Below are positions 1 through 7,237 of a DNA stretch of 64,000 bases, piece by piece. The DNA is taken from contig DATFFB010000214.1 of the NCBI GenBank assembly GCA_035250485.1, forward strand, positions 1 through 64,000, in the 5' to 3' direction. The notes beneath the pieces are model-generated. The model saw only the letters and a program-made list of their open reading frames with translations, searched no databases and had not been told where the DNA came from. This stretch comes from JACCTH01 sp035250485 (GTDB lineage: Bacteria; Actinomycetota; Acidimicrobiia; Spongiisociales; ZC4RG35). The position numbers and the translations under genes were made by a program. Position 1 is the stretch's first letter. Each line of letters begins with the position of its first letter.

Positions 1-693
1 TTCCACCTGCTCTCTGGAAAAGACAAGTCCCGAATTCAGTACAAGCGGGTGTCGAGCAAGACCGGCCGAGAGGTCGATTGGGACGACATCGTCAAGGGCT
101 ACGAGTACGAAAAGGGGAAGTACGTCGTTTTCACCCCCGAAGAGCTCGAGCAGATTGCACCTGAGAGCGCCCGGACAATCGACGTAGTCAAAATTGTCGA
201 CGCCGACGAGATCGATCCGATTTACTTCGAGAAGTCTTACTTCGTCGCCCCGAGCAAGGTGGGGGCCAAGGCTTACAAGCTTTTCCTGCGAGCACTGGCG
301 GAGTCGGGGCGGGTGGCCGTGGCCAAGGTCACGATCAGGGAGAAGGAGCGTCTCTGCACGCTTCGGGTCAAAGAGGACCTGCTGGTGCTGGAAACTATGA
401 ACTGGCCCGACGAGATCAGGGTCCCCGACTTCGAACAACTCAAGGACAACAGCCGCATCTCCGCAGAAGAGCTGAAGATGGCGCGCCTACTGATCGACCA
501 CCTGGCCGGTGAATTCGACCCCTCGGAGTTCGAGGACAGTTACCGGCAGCGATTGGAAGACGCAATCGACGCCAAGATCGAGGGCAACGAGATCGAGCTT
601 GCTCCGGCCGAAGCCGAACCGGCAACCGTCACCAACCTCTTGGACGCTCTCAAGGCCAGCGTCGACCAGACCCGCGCCAAGCGGTCTGCTTAG
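1..693 (+). CDS. ku: DNA end-binding protein Ku (5' part missing)
   Basis: Bacterial Ku forms a homodimeric ring on DNA double-strand ends and recruits the ligase LigD for non-homologous end joining. The frame is open from base 1 to a TAG, giving 230 residues; only about the first 25-30 residues of a normal Ku are outside the window. Family landmarks are the strand SRIQYKRV near the start, DPIYFEKSYFVAP about residue 73 and the core strand GRVAVAKV that follows. The C-terminal tail after the core is short and ends in basic residues (TRAKRSA). No ligD is visible in this window. A strong hairpin terminator follows directly. Identification is firm; the true start is not visible. Confidence 0.93.
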   Translation, partial: FHLLSGKDKSRIQYKRVSSKTGREVDWDDIVKGYEYEKGKYVVFTPEELEQIAPESARTIDVVKIVDADEIDPIYFEKSYFVAPSKVGAKAYKLFLRALAESGRVAVAKVTIREKERLCTLRVKEDLLVLETMNWPDEIRVPDFEQLKDNSRISAEELKMARLLIDHLAGEFDPSEFEDSYRQRLEDAIDAKIEGNEIELAPAEAEPATVTNLLDALKASVDQTRAKRSA

Positions 694-704
694 CCCGTCT
701 ATGG

Positions 705-737
705 AAGAAGCCCCCGCTTATGGGACGGGGGCTTCTT
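705..737 (+). terminator. Hairpin terminator after ku
   Basis: A perfect 12 bp inverted repeat (AAGAAGCCCCCG and its complement) encloses a 9-base loop 11 bases after the ku stop. The arms carry A-rich and T-rich ends, so the hairpin could stop transcription from both sides; on the other strand it lies just past the end of the CHRD gene. Confidence 0.85.
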
Positions 738-763
738 GCTATCTCCTCTTGGAGCGTTCGTCC

Positions 764-1258
764 TTAGGGCTTGCCGACGCGGAGCACTTGTCCTCGCACC
801 TCGCCCCCGGGGTGGAGGGCGGTGTGGACATTGGTGTACCCCATCTTGTCTTCGAGCATGGCTAGCTGGTCCATGGTCACGGCTACCGAGCCTTCGATCA
901 GAAGCCCGTCAGTCGAGGAACTGCAGGTGGGAGTTCCTGCTGGCCCTGGGAATCCTGTGGTCCCACATAGCCAGATGCTGATTCCGGCATTCTCGTGACG
1001 GTCCCCCGGTCCATGGATGTGAGCCATGATCGCCGGCCCCGTCAGCTTCCTGACGTCAATGCGATAGTTGAGCGTGGAGCCGTCGACCCAGTACTCCGCA
1101 TAGCCGCCCGCGCCGGGAGCGTTGACCGGCCCCACCTCCTGAGCATGTGAAAGCGGGGACGCAAAATCGGCGTCCTTACCCGCCGAGGCACCGGGGACCA
1201 CGAAGGCCACCACTAATAGACCCATCAGAACAGCCAACAAGAGTGGCTTTCTCACCAA
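764..1258 (-). CDS. Secreted CHRD-domain protein
   Basis: A 164-residue exported protein. Residues 1-26 form a clear Sec signal peptide with a long hydrophobic core and an ASA cleavage site. The rest matches the CHRD domain, a beta-rich fold first described in chordin and common in secreted bacterial proteins, often of unknown role. Landmarks are MAHIHGPG (residues 78-85) and the closing HTALHPGGEVRGQV (145-158). Two cysteines (98 and 112) could form a disulfide outside the cell. It converges with ku on the shared terminator. Molecular function is unknown. Confidence 0.85.
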   Translation of the reverse strand: MVRKPLLLAVLMGLLVVAFVVPGASAGKDADFASPLSHAQEVGPVNAPGAGGYAEYWVDGSTLNYRIDVRKLTGPAIMAHIHGPGDRHENAGISIWLCGTTGFPGPAGTPTCSSSTDGLLIEGSVAVTMDQLAMLEDKMGYTNVHTALHPGGEVRGQVLRVGKP

Positions 1259-1363
1259 AATCCCTCCTCTCCAATCCGTGTGAGAACCATACGCCCAGCG
1301 CGCTAGTAATGGTTCGTCGTTCCCTTTGATGATGGGACCAATTCACCGCCCCTTTTGGACTAG

Positions 1364-2776
1364 TCAGCTGGCGGACAGGATGACCAAACCCAGGGTCGTG
1401 AGCAGCACCATCAGCGCCAGCATCACGTATTGACTGCGAACCGAGGTGTCAGTGGGAAAGTCCAATAGAGCGCGGTCATGCGCCAGGACCACGCCGGCCA
1501 CGTGACCCACCACGATCACTGCCACCTGTACCCACCAGATCGCGTATGGCGAGAGCAAGGTGAAATCGACTGACCGTCCGGTGGTCCCCAGCAGGTTCCA
1601 TCCGCGTCCGAACGGATCGCTGAGCGTGCTCAGCAATAGCTGGCCTTCGAAGACCACCAGGGTGAAATAGTGAGCGAAGGCGTAGGCGAAGGCGATCGGA
1701 ACCAAGGTGTGAGCGAATCGCTGGGCAACAATCGATGTCGTCCATCGCCCCCTGGCCTGTCGCGCCGCAGCCCAGCAGGCGCCGGTATAGGCCACGGCCA
1801 ACAGACTCCCGGTGGCCATGAGGAGAAGGGAGCTTCCCGTCATGGAGCCGCCGAAGGAACCGAAGGTGCGGTCGTACCAGCCGGTCGCCGACAAACCGTC
1901 GTAGGTGACGGTGGCGATCGTTGTGATGACAAAGGCAGTCAGGCCCGGGCGCGCCGGCAACAAGGGCAGCGCCCGTAGCCAACCCCGCCATTGAGGAGTC
2001 TCCTCGCTGAGTTGGATCGGTGCCAAGCTGGAAACGAGACCGTTGTAAGTTCGGAATGGGTCGAATCCATCGAGGCCGCCTTCCCAGCGATCGGCCGACA
2101 GCACCATCAACAGACCGAAGACGAGAACGACCGCGGCCACTGCCACCGGATCGGCCGCGCGGGGATAGATCAACTCGATCCAAACGAAGGCGACAAACAG
2201 AACGAGGGCCGGCCAGACCCCGAGCGATGGCGGCCACACCCGCTGGGGCGCCGATCCCCCTTTGACGAGCAGATCCCAGGGGTTCGTCAACCGGTACAGA
2301 TCCCCCACCGCCGCCGACGCAAAGGGAACCAACAACCAGAACCCGACCCACATCAGCACCGGAGCGGGATTGCGGACGCTGTTGTCGGCCCCGAACAATC
2401 CGGTCGCCACCAGCACCACCAGAACGGAGATGCCGAGCCCGCGCAGAGCCACCGCCACCAGGCGCCAGCCGGGAAAGCGGATCGGTCGCAGAACAGGCGG
2501 CTCCTGCATCCGCGGTTCTGGCCAGAGGCGAACCAGGGCGACGAAGGTAAGGACGAGGACCGTCAGGGCACCGGCGACGGCATAGCCGAGGGGAACTGGA
2601 AGATCGCTTCGTCCTCCCAGGCCATGAGCGAGGGCCGGCAAGGGTATGGCGATTAGCAAACCGGCAGCGAGCAAGACCACTACCCAGCTCTTGCGTTTGG
2701 TCATCCGGGCTAGGGCTTCCCGGCGTTCGCCCGACATCTTTCTCTTTCGACTGTTGCGCGTTGTATCACTTTGCAT
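1364..2776 (-). CDS. Polytopic membrane protein, function unknown
   Basis: A 470-residue integral membrane protein with about 11 hydrophobic segments. The N terminus is basic (residues 1-33), then a hydrophobic helix ends in ALAHGLGGRSDLPVP; this HGL-G-R-LP signature recurs in actinobacterial membrane proteins that databases have sometimes labelled fenitrothion hydrolase, a name I would not carry over. The first ATG is preferred because GGAGGG lies 5 bases before it; later in-frame ATGs have weaker sites. It is divergent from the TIMP-like gene, 70 bp away, and may pair with the downstream CHRD protein. No catalytic motif was recognised. Confidence 0.75.
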   Translation of the reverse strand: MQSDTTRNSRKRKMSGERREALARMTKRKSWVVVLLAAGLLIAIPLPALAHGLGGRSDLPVPLGYAVAGALTVLVLTFVALVRLWPEPRMQEPPVLRPIRFPGWRLVAVALRGLGISVLVVLVATGLFGADNSVRNPAPVLMWVGFWLLVPFASAAVGDLYRLTNPWDLLVKGGSAPQRVWPPSLGVWPALVLFVAFVWIELIYPRAADPVAVAAVVLVFGLLMVLSADRWEGGLDGFDPFRTYNGLVSSLAPIQLSEETPQWRGWLRALPLLPARPGLTAFVITTIATVTYDGLSATGWYDRTFGSFGGSMTGSSLLLMATGSLLAVAYTGACWAAARQARGRWTTSIVAQRFAHTLVPIAFAYAFAHYFTLVVFEGQLLLSTLSDPFGRGWNLLGTTGRSVDFTLLSPYAIWWVQVAVIVVGHVAGVVLAHDRALLDFPTDTSVRSQYVMLALMVLLTTLGLVILSAS

Positions 2777-2846
2777 CAGATCCCTCCAACAGGCCCCGCA
2801 CGGGAATGGTGTGGAACCGCTCGCGGCGAAACGGCGTCAGAAGATC

Positions 2847-3350
2847 ATGCGAAAACTCTTGCCGTTGGTATTCCTAGCCGCCTCGATGCTCTTCCTGGCC
2901 AGCCCGGCTCATGGGTGCAGCTGCATGGTCGCCTCACCCGAGCAAATGCTCGAATTTGGACCGATCGCCTTCGTGGGCACGATGTCGGGAGTGGCCCCGG
3001 GCCCGAGCGACCACACGCTGACCTTCGACGTCGATACCGTCTTGGCAGGCGAGGTCCCAGCCCAGGTGGAAGTGGTTACGGCCAACAACAGCGCCGCCTG
3101 TGGGATCGATGCCAATGTCGGCACCCGAATGGCGATCTTCGCTAATGACGACCAGGGCTTCTTCACCTCGAATCTCTGCTCCACCACCGATGCCGATACC
3201 GCTATCAAGGCGCTCGGCCCCGGGACACCACCCTCAGCCGCCACCTCACCGCCAGCCAACTTCGATTGGCAGGTGGTCGGTCTGGGCGCCGGGGCGCTCG
3301 TTGTCGTCGGCGGCGTCTGGCTATTGGGTCGCCGTCGCTTCGCCAACTGA
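2847..3350 (+). CDS. Secreted TIMP/NTR-like protein with C-terminal membrane anchor
   Basis: A 167-residue exported protein. Residues 1-23 are a signal peptide ending AHG; the mature protein would then begin with Cys-Ser-Cys (24-26). A cysteine at the processed N terminus followed by an OB-like beta domain is the hallmark of the netrin/TIMP-like fold. Further cysteines are at 85 and 111, so two disulfides are possible. A Ser/Pro-rich linker (124-138) leads to a transmembrane helix (143-160) and a GRRR stop-transfer end, so the domain is displayed outside the cell. In animals such domains inhibit metalloproteases; the bacterial role is unknown. Spacing from the ribosome site is unclear, so the start is moderately sure. 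Confidence 0.72.
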   Translation: MRKLLPLVFLAASMLFLASPAHGCSCMVASPEQMLEFGPIAFVGTMSGVAPGPSDHTLTFDVDTVLAGEVPAQVEVVTANNSAACGIDANVGTRMAIFANDDQGFFTSNLCSTTDADTAIKALGPGTPPSAATSPPANFDWQVVGLGAGALVVVGGVWLLGRRRFAN

Positions 3351-3380
3351 GCAGAATGGGGTCCGACAACGGAGGTATCC

Positions 3381-3503
3381 ATGGCGAACAAAGACAAAGG
3401 TGGCCGGAGCAACAAGAAAGCCCCGGCCAAGGACCCCAAGCAGAAACGTCAAGAGAAGAAGGAAAAGAAGGCCAAAGACAAGCTTCGCACCACCGGCGGC
3501 TGA
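3381..3503 (+). CDS. Small lysine-rich protein (40 aa)
   Basis: A short gene with a good ribosome site (GGAGGT, 4 bases before ATG). The product is extremely basic: Lys and Arg make up well over a third of residues, with KQKRQEKKEKKAKDK in the C-terminal half, and it ends in GG. Similar tiny Lys-rich proteins beginning MAxKDKGGRS are widespread in Actinobacteria but uncharacterised; nucleic-acid or ribosome association is only an inference from charge. Its stop overlaps the start of the dehydratase gene by one base (TGATG), so the two are likely translationally coupled. Confidence 0.72.
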   Translation: MANKDKGGRSNKKAPAKDPKQKRQEKKEKKAKDKLRTTGG

Positions 3504-4471
3504 TGGGCTGGGACATCCCCACCTTCGCCGACGTGCTCGCGGCCCGTCGGCGAATCGCTCCCTATCTCAATCCGACTCCACTCTTTTCCTATCCGGTGCT
3601 CACCGACATGGTGGGCACCGAGGTCTTCGTCAAACATGAGAACCATCAGCCGATCGGAGCCTTCAAGGTTCGCGGCGGCATCAATCTCATTTCCCAGTTG
3701 ACCGACGAGGAACGGCGTCGGGGCGTGACTACCGCTTCGACCGGCAACCACGGTCAATCGATCGCCTATGCCGCCCGCCTTTTTGGGGTGAAGGCGGTCA
3801 TCTGCGTTCCCGAGCGAGCCAACCCCGCCAAGATGGCTTCGATGCGGGGCCTGGGGGCCGAACTCGTCGAACACGGGCGTGATTTCGATGACGCCAAGGC
3901 CCACTGCCAGGAGCTGGCGAGCTCATTGGGTTTTCGCTACATCGACTCCGGAAACGAACCTCACCTGATTGCCGGGGTCGCCACCTCCACTCTCGAAATC
4001 CTCGAGCAGGAGCCCGCGCTCGAGGTGGTGATCGTTCCCATCGGCGGAGGGAGTGGAGCCGCCGGGGCGTCGATCGTCGCTCACGCGGTCGATCCATCGA
4101 TCCGCGTCATCGGGGTCCAATCAGCCCAGGCCCCGGCCGCCTATCGCTCCTGGAAAGAGCGGGCTTTGGTGGAAGACAAATGCGAGACCATCGCCGAGGG
4201 GCTGGCGACCAGGGCTCCGTTCGAGCTGCCGCAGACCATCCTTTGGGAGCTGCTCGACGACTTCATCCTCGTAAGCGACGACGAGATCTTGGATGCCCAG
4301 CTTCGGCTGATCGACGCCACTCGCAACATGGTCGAGGCTTCGGGTGCGGCCTCGACCGCCGCTGCCCTCAAGCTCAAACAGGACATGGCGGGAAAGCGGG
4401 TGGCGGTGGTGATGAGCGGGGGCAACGTCAGCCGGAGCCAGTTGCAGGCACTCTTGACGAGAGGAGGCTGA
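3503..4471 (+). CDS. PLP-dependent threonine/serine dehydratase
   Basis: A fold-type II PLP enzyme of 322 residues that deaminates threonine (and often serine) to 2-oxobutyrate or pyruvate. The Schiff-base lysine is K55 in GAFKVRGG, the phosphate and substrate loop is STGNHGQS (79-86), and the PLP-phosphate glycine loop is GGGSGAAG around 181-188. There is no C-terminal ACT regulatory domain, so it resembles the short catabolic form rather than allosteric IlvA. ATG at 3503 is chosen because it overlaps the upstream stop and gives the family's usual N terminus; an upstream extension in the same frame reads through the small basic gene. A racemase activity cannot be excluded. Confidence 0.9.
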   Translation: MGWDIPTFADVLAARRRIAPYLNPTPLFSYPVLTDMVGTEVFVKHENHQPIGAFKVRGGINLISQLTDEERRRGVTTASTGNHGQSIAYAARLFGVKAVICVPERANPAKMASMRGLGAELVEHGRDFDDAKAHCQELASSLGFRYIDSGNEPHLIAGVATSTLEILEQEPALEVVIVPIGGGSGAAGASIVAHAVDPSIRVIGVQSAQAPAAYRSWKERALVEDKCETIAEGLATRAPFELPQTILWELLDDFILVSDDEILDAQLRLIDATRNMVEASGAASTAAALKLKQDMAGKRVAVVMSGGNVSRSQLQALLTRGG

Positions 4472-4885
4472 GTGAACTGGACCCTGGAGGTAGTGGTGGT
4501 GCCGGTGTCCGACGTCGATCGATCGAAGGTGTTCTACGAGAAGGGCTTGGGCTTCCACGTCGACCACGACTCTCGCATCAGTGACGATCTCCGCGTGGTG
4601 CAACTCACGCCGCCCGGATCGGGATGCTCAATCGTGATCGGCACGGGACTCGGCAGCATGACTCCGGGTTCCCTGGAAGGTCTACAGCTGGTCGTCTCCG
4701 ATCTCATGCGCGCCCGCGCCGAGTTGGTGTCGCGAGGAGTGCAAGCCACCGAGGTCCAGGTTTACGGTCAGGACGGCCTACGACCGATGGAAGAAGGCGA
4801 CGACCTCAACAACGTCGGCTTCGTCTACTTCAGCGATCCCGACGGCAATCGCTGGGCCGTGCAACAGATCACCGATCGCGCTTAG
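4472..4885 (+). CDS. VOC-family (glyoxalase/bleomycin-resistance-like) protein
   Basis: A 137-residue protein of the vicinal oxygen chelate fold: two beta-alpha-beta-beta-beta modules, with the first motif VVVVPVSDVDRSKVFYEKGLGF at the N terminus and the second ending NNVGFVYFSDPDGNRWAVQQ. The metal ligands expected of active glyoxalases are not obvious, so substrate is unknown; many such proteins are dioxygenases, isomerases or antibiotic-binding proteins. GTG immediately follows the dehydratase stop, with GAGGAGG upstream, so it is the third gene of that operon. It ends 2 bases from the convergent xthA. Confidence 0.82.
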   Translation: MNWTLEVVVVPVSDVDRSKVFYEKGLGFHVDHDSRISDDLRVVQLTPPGSGCSIVIGTGLGSMTPGSLEGLQLVVSDLMRARAELVSRGVQATEVQVYGQDGLRPMEEGDDLNNVGFVYFSDPDGNRWAVQQITDRA

Positions 4886-4887
4886 CG

Positions 4888-5781
4888 CTATTTCTTGGTG
4901 CGCTTGGCGATCCGCGCCAGCGCTCCGTCCCAATCGGCGTCGATGGGAGTTCCCGGCTCGTCGAGATCGACTACCACCGGAGCGTGATCGCTGGGGGTCG
5001 GAGGTCCCTTCCTTGCCTCCCGATCGATCTCGGACCAGATGCTGCGCTCGGCCACCGGATTGGTGGCGTAGAGGAGGTCGATCCGCATCCCCTTGTTCTT
5101 GTGGAACATCCCCGCCCGGTAGTCCCACCAGGTGAAGCGTCCGAGCTGAGGACTGTGCCGGCGGAAGAGGTCTGCCAAGCCCCAATCTCGTAGGGTCTGG
5201 AGGGCTTGCCTTTCTCGTGGGGAGACATGAGTCCCGCCATGGGCGGCGCTCGGATCCCAGACGTCATCGTCGGCAGGGGTGGCATTGAAGTCGCCACCAA
5301 CCACCAGCGGCTCATCGGGCGAGCACGCCTCCACCAGCCAGCGGTGGAGCCGCTCGTACCACGCCAGCTTGCCCTCGTAGAAGGGTGAGTCGAGCACCCG
5401 GCCGTTGGGGGCATAAAGACTCACGAAGCGGATGCCTCCGGAGGTAGCGCTCATCATCCGCGCCTCGTCGAAGGGATTGAAGTCCTCTTCCGCTGCGCCC
5501 CTACCCGATGCCTGACGACTGTCTCGAACACGGCCATCACCAAAGTTGGTGATGATTTCGGAGATCCCAAGACGGCTGGCGATGGCCACACCGTTCCAAC
5601 GCCCCTCGCCGTGGTGGGCCACCTCATAGCCGGCCATCCGGAAAGGAAGCTCGGGGACCTGCTCGTCGGCCAGTTTCGTCTCCTGCATGAGCAGGACATC
5701 CGGTGCGGCCCGCTCGAGCCATTGCTCGATAGCCGGCACCCGGGCAGCTAGTGAATTCACATTCCAGGTGGCAATCCGCAC
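4888..5781 (-). CDS. xthA: Exodeoxyribonuclease III (AP endonuclease)
   Basis: Endonuclease/exonuclease/phosphatase-fold enzyme of 297 residues that cuts at abasic sites and trims 3' ends in base-excision repair. It starts with the classical MRIATWNVNSL from a GTG codon; the metal-binding Glu is in LLMQETKL, the catalytic segment is VVGGDFNATP, followed by MRIDLLYAT and the closing SDHAPVVVDL His/Asp pair. The acidic insert in the middle (residues about 90-115) is slightly longer than in E. coli XthA. Family assignment is firm. Confidence 0.95.
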   Translation of the reverse strand: MRIATWNVNSLAARVPAIEQWLERAAPDVLLMQETKLADEQVPELPFRMAGYEVAHHGEGRWNGVAIASRLGISEIITNFGDGRVRDSRQASGRGAAEEDFNPFDEARMMSATSGGIRFVSLYAPNGRVLDSPFYEGKLAWYERLHRWLVEACSPDEPLVVGGDFNATPADDDVWDPSAAHGGTHVSPRERQALQTLRDWGLADLFRRHSPQLGRFTWWDYRAGMFHKNKGMRIDLLYATNPVAERSIWSEIDREARKGPPTPSDHAPVVVDLDEPGTPIDADWDGALARIAKRTKK

Positions 5782-5864
5782 CGGGCAGTTCTAGCGAAGT
5801 GGCGGAGAATGGGCGTGCTGGCGCATCTCCTTACTTTTGCGCGGTTGCGCCATAGACTCTCAGG

Positions 5865-5987
5865 GTGAAGCCTTTGCCGATCATCATCGCCGTGGGCGCT
5901 CTGACCGCCGTCTTCGCCACGCTGCTTCAAAAGAGGATCAAAGAGAACACGGCAACCGAGGCCTGGGAACCGGTTTCCCTCAGTTGA
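5865..5987 (+). CDS. Small single-helix membrane protein, DLW-39-like
   Basis: A 40-residue protein from a GTG start: one hydrophobic helix (about residues 3-21) followed by QKRIKE and a tail with EAWEPVS. Short proteins with one N-terminal helix and a Trp in an acidic tail, named the DLW-39 family, are often found beside DUF3566 and gyrA in Actinobacteria, which is the situation here. Its stop is overlapped by the TTG of the next gene (TTGA). Assignment to that family rests on size, layout and position, not on a search. Confidence 0.55.
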   Translation: MKPLPIIIAVGALTAVFATLLQKRIKENTATEAWEPVSLS

Positions 5988-6637
5988 AGGTTCTGGTCCT
6001 CGCCGACCACGACCGCGACCTTCGAATCGCCCACGTCCTGCGCTCGGAGCCATCCGTCGAACGCGTGTCATTTTTGGGTGCGCCTTCCTCATCAGTAATC
6101 GAAAAGGTGGAGACGCCGGAGGGATTCGATCTGGTGGTGAGCCCAGGGCCTCAAGCTTTCGCCGTCGCCGCTGAAATCGGGGCCGCGGCGTTATCGGCGG
6201 CCGAGATAGATGTGAGCCCGGTGCCCGCCGTCGTGGGTGCCTCACTTCTCGGCCTCGGCCTGGCGATGGCTGCCCGGCTTGAGTCGCAAGGCACGGCCGT
6301 GACTCGGGTATCGGTGGCTCGTCCCGGGCCGAATGGGTCCGGACCCATAAAGGTTGGCTTCCCGCCACCAGTGGGAGGTCTCTCCGGAGTGGAATTGCTC
6401 GAGCTGCCGGTGAAGGTGGTTGAGGCCACCGCTCCCCCGGGCTGGGCATCAGTTCTGGTGGAGGGAAACGGCACCCGCCAGGCGGTGGTCGATGACCACC
6501 TCTTCTTGACCACGATCGCCCTCGCCGCCGGAATCGCGCTGGTGCCGCCGGCGGGAATCGTCCGGGTGTGGGACTCGCCCCAAACCTATCTCGCCCGGGC
6601 CGAGGCGATGGGGCTGGTCGCCGCGATTAAGCCCTAG
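5984..6637 (+). CDS. Hypothetical protein with Rossmann-like N terminus
   Basis: A 217-residue protein, starting at a TTG that overlaps the upstream stop by 4 bases (TTGA) and gives MKVLVLADHDRDLRIAHVL. The first 60 residues alternate beta strand and helix and resemble a nucleotide-binding Rossmann start, but no glycine-rich GxGxxG loop is present. The middle has an Ala/Gly-rich helix (VVGASLLGLGLAMAARL) and the end a second hydrophobic segment (LFLTTIALAAGIAL). I do not recognise the family. The reading frame could extend upstream, but that part overlaps the small membrane protein gene and lacks conserved character. It ends just before a palindromic repeat. Confidence 0.6.
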   Translation: MKVLVLADHDRDLRIAHVLRSEPSVERVSFLGAPSSSVIEKVETPEGFDLVVSPGPQAFAVAAEIGAAALSAAEIDVSPVPAVVGASLLGLGLAMAARLESQGTAVTRVSVARPGPNGSGPIKVGFPPPVGGLSGVELLELPVKVVEATAPPGWASVLVEGNGTRQAVVDDHLFLTTIALAAGIALVPPAGIVRVWDSPQTYLARAEAMGLVAAIKP

Positions 6638-6650
6638 ACAAGCGTTTTGT

Positions 6651-6697
6651 CCCCCCTCCCCGCCTGCGGCGGTACTCCCCCCTACGGGGGGAGAAAC
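6651..6697. repeat. C-rich palindromic repeat, copy 1
   Basis: A REP-like element containing a perfect 8 bp hairpin (CTCCCCCC, loop TAC, GGGGGGAG) preceded by a GC-rich half-palindrome and ending GAGAAAC. A diverged copy lies between gyrB and recF. Here it separates the convergent hypothetical gene and DUF3566 gene and may act as a terminator for both. Confidence 0.7.
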
Positions 6698-6715
6698 CCG
6701 CGGCGAGGACTCCTC

Positions 6716-7204
6716 TCAGCGGACGGCGGGGGTGGTCTCTTCGGTGGGCTCGTCGGCTAAGGCGGGTTCCGGTTTGCCGTTGCCAGGGGTGGCAGCGGTG
6801 AAGCGGCGGGCCGGGGCGGTGGCGACGCTCAAGGGGGCCAGTGACTCCTCCAGAACCACCACCTCGACGCCGCCGACGACGTCGGTCACCAGGTTGTACA
6901 TCACCGCCGCCAGGGTCATGAATCCGGTCGCAAGCACCGCCCAGACCACTGACCCAAAGACGGCGGCTCGCAGAAAGCGCTCGGTGTTAGCAAAGGGGTT
7001 CTCGCCTTCGTCGAGGAGGGTGATCTTGACCAGGATCTCGGTGATCTTGTCCGGGATGCCGGCGGCGGTGAGCACCGACCAGAACATGACCAAGCCCAAG
7101 ACAAGCCCCAGCCCCAGCACGACGTTGAGAAGAGCCGAGACTTTGAGGACCGTCCACGGGTCGATCTTGCGGATGATGCGGCGAACACGCCGGACCGTGG
7201 TCAT
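6716..7204 (-). CDS. DUF3566 transmembrane protein
   Basis: A 162-residue membrane protein that almost always follows gyrA in Actinobacteria. Residues about 13-46 (DPWTVLKVSALLNVVLGLGLVLG and following) form the first membrane region; the second hydrophobic region is about 88-108 (AVFGSVVWAVLATGFMTLAAVMYN). The linker contains GENPFANTERFL. The C terminus is a Pro/Thr-rich cytoplasmic or periplasmic tail. It lies 33 bases after gyrA and is probably the last gene of gyrB-gyrA-DUF3566. The biochemical role is unknown. Confidence 0.88.
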   Translation of the reverse strand: MTTVRRVRRIIRKIDPWTVLKVSALLNVVLGLGLVLGLVMFWSVLTAAGIPDKITEILVKITLLDEGENPFANTERFLRAAVFGSVVWAVLATGFMTLAAVMYNLVTDVVGGVEVVVLEESLAPLSVATAPARRFTAATPGNGKPEPALADEPTEETTPAVR

Positions 7205-7237
7205 GTAAGGACCAGGAGTCTACCGGGGGTACCCCGT

